The notes beneath the pieces were generated by a model. The model was not told the origin of the DNA. It did no database searches and saw only the letters and a program-made list of their open reading frames with translations. A stretch of DNA of 40,310 nt from Thermodesulfovibrionia bacterium (GTDB lineage Bacteria; Nitrospirota; Thermodesulfovibrionia; UBA6902). Location: contig CAMYND010000047.1 of assembly GCA_947259645.1 (NCBI GenBank), positions 1 through 40,310 of the forward strand. The letters run 5' to 3'. Shown here one piece after another: positions 16,089 through 23,285 of this stretch. The first letter of the stretch is position 1; the number at the start of each line of letters is the position of its first letter. Both the position numbers and the translations under genes were made by a program.

Positions 16089-17026
16089 CTAAAAAAAACT
16101 TCTTGCGGTTTCGCCTCCTCCGATATTGACGTCAAGAATATCTGTCTTTTCGAACTCAAACGTTCTTTCCACCAGATGTCTTAAGTTATGCTTCCACCAA
16201 ATGGGATGGACCAGGATTTGTATCACTTCACCTTCCTTCATATGATTTTTCACGATGGAGAACGGTTCTTTTTCGCAATCTGATAAATTTTTAAATACTC
16301 CATTATTGTAACGACCTCCTGCCCAAAAGTTTCTTCCGCTATCGGATAAATACCATTCCTTTCTCACAAAATAAGCTTCATAAAGTAGTCCCTGGTCTGC
16401 AAGACTCATGCATGGAACTCTCAAGGTACTAGAGTTGATCTGAATTTTTTTTCCGCCTTTCTTGTTTCGTGCCAAACGGCATAGTTAGCGAAATCCATCG
16501 GATATGGAACATTTCCGAAGGCACCGACCATTGATCTCATTTTTCCTGAACCATGGGATGCGCAACCTGAAATCCTTAATCCGTTTTCCCTGAAAACCGA
16601 CAATACTTCTTTTACGTTTTCCTCAGGTTCTTTATCCAATGCAAAGTAATCTCCAAGAAAATCATAATGCAGCCCAACTTCATGACCCATTTCCTGTATC
16701 TCCTGATACAATCCGATCATTCTCTTTCTATTTTCTTCGTTTCTCCACAAGTGCAGTGAGGTGTCAGATGTTAATGCAAAAAAAGTAGATTTCACCCCGC
16801 TTTCCTTCTCGACTATTGCCATGTTTCTGGCGACTTCTGGATCATAGTCAACATCATGACGTAAGATCACACTTTTCTTTCCCCGCCTCTGACCCTGGTC
16901 AATGTCAAAGGGAAAAGATTTCGTCCTTTCAAAATGAAAGTCTGCAAAAGAATGCACTACTGCTCCGGCTTCAAACAATCCTTCACAAAATTTTTTGTAT
17001 GAATACCCCGGATGTTTCGTTGTCAT
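16089..17026 (-). pseudogene. Polysaccharide deacetylase-like gene, split by a frameshift at A8
   Basis: The first part (17026-16421) has the NodB-like start VILRHDVDYDPE with its metal-binding Asp-His pattern, SGVKSTFFAL and MGHEVGLHYDF. The second part, in another frame and ending at 16089, continues the same protein with LADQGLLYEAYF, WYLSDSGRNFWAGGRYNNG and VIQILVHPIWW. The change of frame fits an A8 tract (minus strand, around 16445-16452): KAEKK-FRSTLVP-stop in one frame, KK-IQINSSTLRVP in the other. Together they give about 310 residues, a normal length. Either the gene is inactivated, or one base of A8 is miscalled, or slippage restores it. The enzyme would remove N-acetyl groups from a glycan. 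It starts 4 bp after the stop of the GT2 gene upstream. Confidence 0.8.
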
Positions 17027-17030
17027 ATGC

Positions 17031-17789
17031 TCATTTTACATCATAATCAGAGAACTTTTTCAATAAAGGTGCACGTCCCTCATAGTGCTTGCGCCGGCGT
17101 TCCAGTGATTTCCTGAGCATCTGAATCATGGTGGGGTCTGCATTTTTATTCCATGTGTTACTGTGGCTGCTCAAGTGCGTTCTATATAGTAACGTGACCT
17201 GTTTAAGAATAATCATCGTAACGTCCTGTTCCCTGGCCCGCAAGAACCAGTCATGGTCCTCATAATAGCGTAATGATTCATCAAGTAATCCTACCTTATC
17301 AAACACGGATGTCCGGAAGAGACCGCTGCCCAGATTAACGTTAACCCTCGTATGGACCGGTCCTTCGAAGCTGTTAATATTGGTGGGCATTTCTGTGTAC
17401 CGTACACGGCCAAGGACCACTTCAGTGTTCGGGTTTGCAATAAAGTACTGCATCTGGGTCTTGAGCCTGTCTTGAGGCCATAAGTCATCAGCATCAAGAA
17501 AAGCGATGAAATCACCCTGTGCCACACCTATTCCAGTATTGCGGGCAGCAGCAGGCCCCTTATTTGACTGAAAGGAATAGATTACATCTTTGAAGGATCT
17601 GGCAACGGCGGCTGTCTCATCTGTCGACCCATCATCCACAACGATGACCTCCATCGGATGATAGTCCTGCTCAAAGACGCTTCTCAGGGCATCTCCAAGA
17701 AACTGTGCGTAATTGTATGAAGGTATAATAACGCTAACGATCGGACTCTCTGTAAATGTATCAAGCTTTCCGGACATTTTATCAGTCAT
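17031..17789 (-). CDS. Short GT2-family glycosyltransferase
   Basis: VSVIIPSYNYAQFL, EVIVVDDGSTDET, GPAAARNTG and DADDLW are present, followed by YRTHLSSHSN in place of the RRHDxNIT element and MIQMLRKSLERRRKH as the locus signature. The last 17 residues extend beyond it. The N-terminus has about 15 extra residues before the fold (start ATG 17789), overlapping the GT4-like gene by 8 bp. It is soluble, in one operon with the deacetylase-like gene. Confidence 0.9.
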   Translation of the reverse strand: MTDKMSGKLDTFTESPIVSVIIPSYNYAQFLGDALRSVFEQDYHPMEVIVVDDGSTDETAAVARSFKDVIYSFQSNKGPAAARNTGIGVAQGDFIAFLDADDLWPQDRLKTQMQYFIANPNTEVVLGRVRYTEMPTNINSFEGPVHTRVNVNLGSGLFRTSVFDKVGLLDESLRYYEDHDWFLRAREQDVTMIILKQVTLLYRTHLSSHSNTWNKNADPTMIQMLRKSLERRRKHYEGRAPLLKKFSDYDVK

Positions 17790-18558
17790 GATTCTTCACC
17801 GTAAAATGTTCTTCTTCTGAGAATTGATTTTTATAAGCTTTATTAATATGATTAATAATATCAGTAACGTTACTCCATTTCAGTCCATAATCACTAATAT
17901 TATGCACTGCCGGAATTCCCATGGCTTCGGCTTCCTGAACCGTATTGGCATTTCCATCTTCTGATGTGAGTCTCAGAACAATAAAGACAGAATTATATAT
18001 ATCAGGCATTTTTTCATATGACAACGTAAAATTAGAGCTAAAGATAAATTCAAATTGCGGAAGTTGATCTATCATTTGTTTATAATATGTTCCTCCGTAT
18101 ACATCTGGTCTCGGTGATGTGTAAGGACCATTGTAAACATATATTTTCTTGGATGGCTTCTTATTATTTTGTGGATAAAAGAGTGATCTATCTACAAGGT
18201 TCATATTGAAATATGTTGAGTCAATCCCAATTGCTTTTAAGTTTTCCTGGGTTTTCCTGGACAAAACAAGAATATTCGCGATATTATATTTTTCTATAAT
18301 AAAGGCATTTCTTTGACCAACTGGCATTTTAATATTGATATCTGACCCTCCGTACAAGATATATTTTATACCGCGATGAAATAGATATTTATTAATATCC
18401 CGGTTTCTATAAATACCAAAATATACACAGGGTGAGGTAAAGTCATTAAGGTCTAATGTTTTTAAATTATATTTTTCATTAAAACGTTCTTTAAATGTAA
18501 TTATTCCGTCACTGACAGCAGAATGGTATATATTCCGTTTATTAAAGAAATCATCCAT
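17782..18558 (-). CDS. GT4-like (GT-B) glycosyltransferase, short
   Basis: The C-terminal half has the donor-site pattern of GT-B group 1 enzymes: LRLTSEDGNANTVQEAEAMG then IPAVHN, with E-x7-E-like spacing. FNMNLVDRSLFYP resembles the linker that precedes the second Rossmann domain. At 258 residues it is shorter than a normal GT4 (350-400), mainly in the N-terminal acceptor domain, so it may be a minimal version or partly truncated. The gene is clearly more AT-rich than most genes in the window, together with the acetyltransferase upstream of it. Overlaps of 8 bp on both sides place it firmly in the operon. Confidence 0.65.
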   Translation of the reverse strand: MDDFFNKRNIYHSAVSDGIITFKERFNEKYNLKTLDLNDFTSPCVYFGIYRNRDINKYLFHRGIKYILYGGSDINIKMPVGQRNAFIIEKYNIANILVLSRKTQENLKAIGIDSTYFNMNLVDRSLFYPQNNKKPSKKIYVYNGPYTSPRPDVYGGTYYKQMIDQLPQFEFIFSSNFTLSYEKMPDIYNSVFIVLRLTSEDGNANTVQEAEAMGIPAVHNISDYGLKWSNVTDIINHINKAYKNQFSEEEHFTVKNHD

Positions 18559-19364
18559 TTTGTTTTTTATATAAATTAATGATATTAATAAATATTAATC
18601 TTGCCCAGGATTTCCGGGTATAAGGCATCAGCGTGGTCCCAGTGCCCGTCTCCTGTCCAAAGAGGCTTTTAGGATGCACATAATCAACTGACTTGTCTTT
18701 GTTTACAATTCCATGAATCGCCCGGGTGTAAGTATAGCCTTCAGTGGCATTTATTGATTTAATTACTTTTTTTAATGAGTAAATACCAAAAGTCTTTTTA
18801 ATGCCTGTTGCGTATTTTAAAAAGCCCCCCCTTTCTATATACCTTATGGATGCCGTATTGTTTTCTTTAATAGTCGCCCAGAAGGTACGATTTCTTGATT
18901 CGTAAGTTTTCAGAATTTCATGAAGCGCATAGGATGCTAAACCTTTTCTGCGGTGTTGTTCATGTGTCCACGCGGGACCTAATTGAAGATCCTCCTTTTC
19001 CATAAATGGGTATTGAAAACTTCGTGTTAAATAAATGCCTGTATAATGGACTACTTGTTTTCCATCATAAATTAAAGCAAAATCAAAATTAGAATTAAAT
19101 AATATTTTGGGAAGATTTGCAATGCACATTCGGATGAAAGCCCTTTTGTATGGAATTCCTTTTGGGATTACTTTAAATATTGATGCTCTCCAAATTCTAA
19201 AAGTATAAATGCTATCTAAATTAACTTTATTAACTTTTGAAGGCTGTATGATCCCGGATTGATGCTCTCCAAATTCTAAAAGTATAAATGCTATCTAAAT
19301 TAACTTTATTAACTTTTGAAGGCTGTATGATCCCGGATTTATTTATAAAGAATAAGCACTTCAT
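18551..19364 (-). pseudogene. GNAT acetyltransferase gene disrupted by a 79-bp tandem duplication and ending in a GT2-derived tail
   Basis: The original start appears to be the ATG at 19364, which overlaps the DUF362 stop as TAATG. With one copy of the 79-bp repeat the frame reads MKCLFFINKSGIIQPSK, VNLDSIYTFRIWRASIFKVI and on into the present ORF. With two copies it stops at a TAA early in the second copy. The remaining ORF starts at ATG 19129 and keeps the acetyl-CoA loop (EQHRRKGLASYAL) and NNTASIRYIERGGFL, so a shortened enzyme may still be made. Near the C-terminus, HGIVNKDKSVDYV is identical to the end of the GT2 at 20597, followed by a 2-nt deletion that changes the frame. That tail is therefore foreign to the GNAT family. 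The gene is AT-rich. Confidence 0.75.
19181..19338. repeat. Perfect 79-bp tandem duplication
   Basis: Copies at 19181-19259 and 19260-19338 are identical over all 79 bp. Since 79 is not a multiple of three, the duplication shifts the frame of the acetyltransferase gene it lies in. Perfect identity means it is recent (or an assembly artefact) and could revert by recombination. Confidence 0.97.
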
Positions 19365-20434
19365 TATGCCAATGAGATTTTTCTAAGATTAATAGTTTCC
19401 AGGTCAGCGATACCCAATCCCAGTCCGCCCACAATTATTACATGATTCGGCTGACGCAAGCTAATGGCTTCCTCACCTGATTCATTTACACCCACTTGCC
19501 CTGCCTTAGCAACGGGGAACAGATTCATAGACATACGCTTGGCGTCGATAATGTCCCACTCGATACGATCCATGGCAACCGGGTCCGTAGAGAAGAGCAA
19601 AGAACGGTATGGCCAGGTGTATGGCGAATCTATTTGTGCATGTGGTCCGTTTTGATATACACCGATCAATCCATCCATGATGTTCAGCACTGTCTTTTCC
19701 CGAATTGGCTGCAGAGCACAAATTGTTGGAATAAACATGCCGCAGATATTCGTTTCCGGTGTACAATGACTGCGCCTAACATTATTAACTAATCCGTGAG
19801 ACAGATTCTTTAGTGCTCCCGTGATTCCTGACGCAATGTGGTCCTTGAGAACAGGAACATTGATAAGCTTGTTTATTTTTTTCGATACAATTGTGCTGAG
19901 ATGTGATCGACGGGTGCGATCGTCTTTAGGATCGCAATTAATAAAGTCAATGACTTCCATATGCACGTATACATCCGGATCGAACCCCTTTATCTCAAGC
20001 TGGTTTAAAGAATCCGTGGCTGTTTCTTTTTGAATATTATCAGGGAGATTTTCTTCGTATTTGGCTTCAGCCCAATTCGTTTCATGTCGATCAAAGACTA
20101 TGATGTCTGCCGGTCTTACACCGACTGATTTCAATCCATCAATGATTTCATGGATAACAGCATAATTCGAGATGGCCAGAGGCCGTCCAACCGAATTAAC
20201 CTTGATTCCGACAATGTCTCCCCGCTCAAACATTGAGCGCCAGGCTGTCACAGAATCGTCACTACTCGTTAAAAACGACATGCCGGCAGCAATCATATCG
20301 TGAACCGGTCCGCGAAGAACTTTATTATCCACGACAGAACCAGTGTGCTTAACCTCAATAACACGGCCGGGGAATGGACCGGGCATCCCTCTTTCTGAGC
20401 CTGATGGATTGTTATTTATCCGACAGCCACTCAT
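19364..20434 (-). CDS. DUF362 family protein
   Basis: The family is recognised by GRVIEVKHTGSVVDNKVL, RGDIVGIKVNSVGRP, the central NVPVLKDHIASGITGALKNL, where substrate or metal residues are thought to lie, and MDGLIGVYQNGPHA followed by STDPVAMDRIEWDIID. The biochemical role of DUF362 is not settled; some members are linked to ferredoxin-like or quinone chemistry, and others are Tat-exported. No signal peptide is seen at the ATG 20434. In the family, residues like W-A-Y-L-C-M-S-G-C precede this point. Here that stretch is open upstream but cut by a stop, and another frame (GTG at 20501) covers the earlier part, with an A7 tract between. An older frameshift at the N-terminus is possible. The stop overlaps the next start (TAATG). 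Confidence 0.8.
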   Translation of the reverse strand: MSGCRINNNPSGSERGMPGPFPGRVIEVKHTGSVVDNKVLRGPVHDMIAAGMSFLTSSDDSVTAWRSMFERGDIVGIKVNSVGRPLAISNYAVIHEIIDGLKSVGVRPADIIVFDRHETNWAEAKYEENLPDNIQKETATDSLNQLEIKGFDPDVYVHMEVIDFINCDPKDDRTRRSHLSTIVSKKINKLINVPVLKDHIASGITGALKNLSHGLVNNVRRSHCTPETNICGMFIPTICALQPIREKTVLNIMDGLIGVYQNGPHAQIDSPYTWPYRSLLFSTDPVAMDRIEWDIIDAKRMSMNLFPVAKAGQVGVNESGEEAISLRQPNHVIIVGGLGLGIADLETINLRKISLA

Positions 20435-20596
20435 ACAAAGGTACGCCCAATTCTTTAAGTTTTTTTCTCAATCCATCAAGACGGTTATATAAATGATTCA
20501 CTATTAAGCCTCTCTATGTTTGAACCGCTCGGCACTGTCTGATAATACCTCTACAGAACCTGCAGCGTCTTAGAAATACACAAAATAGACCTGGTA

Positions 20597-21298
20597 TTAA
20601 TCGAAAGATTGCAAACGTCTCCTGTCCAGCGATGCTTTGAGCATGCGTACATAATCAACCGACTTGTCTTTGTTTACAATTCCATGATTCGCCCGGTGCA
20701 GACGCCGCCGCATGAGCAAATCAGGCATCATGTGCGTCCGAAGGCCGAGTTCAGTTGCACGCAGATGCCAATCATTGAATATTCCCCGGCGCCATTTTGT
20801 ATTAAATAATCCGACCCGGAAAAAAGACTCCCTTTTAATCAGCATGGTGCCGGCTGAGACACCGGGCATAAGCTCATCGGGACACCAGATCTTTTTCTTT
20901 TCCTCCTCACTCAGTTCAGGACTGTGAAACTGCTTTACGTGACCGAAAACGATGTCCAGTGTGGAATCCTTGAGAAATGTTTCCCGTTGCTTATGAATTT
21001 TATTTTCTACCCACAGGTCATCCGCCCCGTTAAAAGCAATGAAATCACCTTTTGTCAATTCAATACCCTGATTCCAGGCTGCTGCGATCCCCTTGTTGGA
21101 TTGATAATGGTAACGTACGGGGGGAATAAACCGTTGTACTACCTCCCTGCTGCCGTCGGTTGATCCGTCGTCAACAATAATGATTTCAAAATTTAAATAC
21201 GTTTGGTTAACGACACTCTCAATCGTTTCGGCAAGGTGTGTCTCCCCATTGTAAACCGAGATAATGATACTCACAAGGGGATTTTCATTCTCTTTCAT
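20597..21298 (-). CDS. Short GT2-family glycosyltransferase with altered DxD
   Basis: VSIIISVYNGETHL, EIIIVDDGSTDGS and GIAAAWNQG are normal, but the metal motif reads FNGADDLW, so the first Asp of DADD is Gly. RRRLHRANHGIV and VRMLKASLDRRR end the protein. The middle (FGHVKQFHSPEL, CPDELMPG) ties it to the copies at 9180 and 11580. Its 3' end is the source-like sequence for the tail found on the acetyltransferase at 18551. The start overlaps the preceding GT2 stop by 4 bp. Confidence 0.9.
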   Translation of the reverse strand: MKENENPLVSIIISVYNGETHLAETIESVVNQTYLNFEIIIVDDGSTDGSREVVQRFIPPVRYHYQSNKGIAAAWNQGIELTKGDFIAFNGADDLWVENKIHKQRETFLKDSTLDIVFGHVKQFHSPELSEEEKKKIWCPDELMPGVSAGTMLIKRESFFRVGLFNTKWRRGIFNDWHLRATELGLRTHMMPDLLMRRRLHRANHGIVNKDKSVDYVRMLKASLDRRRLQSFD

Positions 21299-21996
21299 GA
21301 TTCCCCCTTTTTATCCTGCTGCCTTCGAATTGACTCTCTTGCTATACTCATCAAATTATCCTTGCGCATCCTCATCCTCTTTGCAGACAGGTTTTCTCCA
21401 TGAATGCGTCTGCGTAGAACAACCTCGGGAAGGCGTGCCATCGGGACTCCGGCTTCATTTGCACGGACGAGCCACTCGGTCTCCCAGCCGCTGTTTCTGC
21501 CCTTATTGAACAGACCGACATGGTCAAAAACAGCTCTGCGAGCAACCATGACGCCCGTATTTGACGCCTCCTGCGGCGCTTTTAACCACTCAGGCCTGAC
21601 CCAAGACGGCACATCACATCCAGTCTCTAAAAACATCATCAGTTTTCCCAGAACATAGTCTGTCTCCGGATGCTGATGAAAATAGCTGACTGTTGCAGTC
21701 AATCGATTCGACTGCCATAAATCGTCGCAGCCCATGAATGCAATAAGCTCACCACTCGATGCCGCAATACCTTTGTTAATCGCTGATGAGACCCCTTGAT
21801 TGGTCTGGTAAATATGCTGGACATCGTCATAGTGCCCGATTATTTGCGCTGTATTGTCTGTTGAGCCATCGTCAACAGCAATGACCTCAATTGGCCGGTA
21901 AAAATCCTTGAACACGCTCTCGAGCGCCTGTGCTACATATTTCTCTCCGTTGTAAACTGGCATTATGATGCTGACAAGAGATGTATCGCCGAGCAT
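21295..21996 (-). CDS. Short GT2-family glycosyltransferase, variant metal motif and tail
   Basis: LVSIIMPVYNGEKYVAQAL and EVIAVDDGSTDNT are present, with MGCDDLW in place of DADD (Gly instead of the first Asp). The tail LMSIARESIRRQQ is a diverged form of the locus signature. Its first 50 codons are duplicated as the fossil at 14662-14814. It lies 33 bp downstream of the epimerase gene and overlaps the next GT2 by 4 bp. The changed DxD suggests altered metal use or a different donor site. Confidence 0.88.
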   Translation of the reverse strand: MLGDTSLVSIIMPVYNGEKYVAQALESVFKDFYRPIEVIAVDDGSTDNTAQIIGHYDDVQHIYQTNQGVSSAINKGIAASSGELIAFMGCDDLWQSNRLTATVSYFHQHPETDYVLGKLMMFLETGCDVPSWVRPEWLKAPQEASNTGVMVARRAVFDHVGLFNKGRNSGWETEWLVRANEAGVPMARLPEVVLRRRIHGENLSAKRMRMRKDNLMSIARESIRRQQDKKGES

Positions 21997-22029
21997 TATT
22001 AAGTATCCATCCGTAAACGAGTATTCATT

Positions 22030-23238
22030 CTAGTCCCAAAACTCCGACACCGCTCCACCACGCTCCAGCATCCTCTCCAACGCCAGCAAATTCCGCATAA
22101 CACAGCGTGGATGATGGTAGTTCTCTTTGCGCGTCACGTGCTCGACAAAACTTACTTTGCGATCACCGCTATATAAATACAGCGGATAGCCGTACTGCCC
22201 GAGCGAGAATTTCTCCTCCACGTAGTCGAAGGTGCGCTCGAACCAGTACGCCGGCCACTCCCAGTCCGTATGTTCCAGCAAAATCAAACAGCCGATCATA
22301 ACCTCTTCCTGCAGCCACAGAACCTTGTCATACACGTAGTCGCCGTGCACGTGAAGCGCACGCAGAAAACCGCCGTAGACGTCATCCCACGACACTGCAA
22401 GGTGACGGCGGAAACGCTCGGCTGCCAGATCAAAGAGTGCCTGGTCCCTGCGGCGCATGGCCTCGGGAAAGAGCATCCAGAGCGTCTCAATGGCATGGCC
22501 CAGATAAATAAAGTCCTCGTTGGCATCATCCGGTCGAGAGTAGTCATTGGCCAGCGTTTCGTTCATCAACTGGTACCTGGGATTCCAGAAATTATGGACA
22601 ATTGTATCGACTACTCTCTCGGCCAAGGCTTCCAGGCGCTCGTCTTTTATCTGCTCCAGCATCTGCGTCAGAACCAGGACCAGCACCATGTGGCTACCAA
22701 GTGGGCGTTGGCCTTTGTAGCAGTGCGGAATATAACCCTCGTCGATAGAGCGCTCAGGATCGTCGAAGAGCTCAAGCGCCCGCCACAACGAATCCATAGC
22801 AATCTGCATCGCTTCTTCGTCGCCTGCGGCATGGGCGTAAGCCTGCAAACCCTCAGCCACAAAGAGCTCAGCGTACCCTCTCGGCGTAGCCGGCAACTCG
22901 ACCTGGCCCGTACGGCTCAGCCTCTGGACCCAGTTGCCGTCGCTGTTGCGGCCATAGCGCAGGAGAAAGTCCTTTGCCTGGCGTGCTGCTTTGAGGTTTT
23001 CCTCACCACCGAAGTGACGATAGAGATACGAGTAGGTCCACAGCCCGCGCCCCTGGAACCACATGTACTTGCTGTCGCTGGAGCGCGTGCCATCGTGGTC
23101 TATAGCGCACATAAAACCACCAAGCTCGTGGTCGATCCCATAGCGCTGCCAGAAGGGGAGAAATTCTTCAAATAGATAGTGCCGATAGTGGTCGCGCAAT
23201 GCCTCAATCGTGTGCCGTCCGATATGTGTTCTGCTCAT
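22030..23238 (-). CDS. N-acylglucosamine 2-epimerase (AGE) family protein
   Basis: The 402-residue product is the normal length for the (alpha/alpha)6-barrel AGE/cellobiose 2-epimerase family. Landmarks are HELGGFMCAIDHDG, KYMWFQGRGLWTYS, the substrate-side DANEDFIYLGHAIETLW, KVLWLQEEVMIG and WYF/YWFERTFDYV, with the C-terminal KVSFVEHVTRKENYHHPRCV. Catalytic His residues of the family lie in the GHAIE and NYHHPR regions. It would interconvert C2 epimers of a sugar or N-acyl sugar and so supply a precursor. The gene is visibly richer in GC than every neighbour. It sits exactly at a point where the related fossil locus has no gene, so it was probably acquired later. Confidence 0.9.
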   Translation of the reverse strand: MSRTHIGRHTIEALRDHYRHYLFEEFLPFWQRYGIDHELGGFMCAIDHDGTRSSDSKYMWFQGRGLWTYSYLYRHFGGEENLKAARQAKDFLLRYGRNSDGNWVQRLSRTGQVELPATPRGYAELFVAEGLQAYAHAAGDEEAMQIAMDSLWRALELFDDPERSIDEGYIPHCYKGQRPLGSHMVLVLVLTQMLEQIKDERLEALAERVVDTIVHNFWNPRYQLMNETLANDYSRPDDANEDFIYLGHAIETLWMLFPEAMRRRDQALFDLAAERFRRHLAVSWDDVYGGFLRALHVHGDYVYDKVLWLQEEVMIGCLILLEHTDWEWPAYWFERTFDYVEEKFSLGQYGYPLYLYSGDRKVSFVEHVTRKENYHHPRCVMRNLLALERMLERGGAVSEFWD

Positions 23239-23285
23239 AGCCCTCTCTTGAAATAAAATGCCTATCCCGAGAACTCAGACCTTTT

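Noticed and set aside
19181-19338. CRISPR-like array
   Set aside because: Two abutting identical 79-bp copies without spacers are a tandem duplication, not repeat-spacer units. No CRISPR array was seen anywhere in the window.
22270-23175. 301-codon open frame on the plus strand opposite the AGE epimerase
   Set aside because: It is antisense to a well-supported full-length enzyme in a GC-rich gene, has no ribosome binding site and resembles no family; the length follows from codon bias of the opposite strand.
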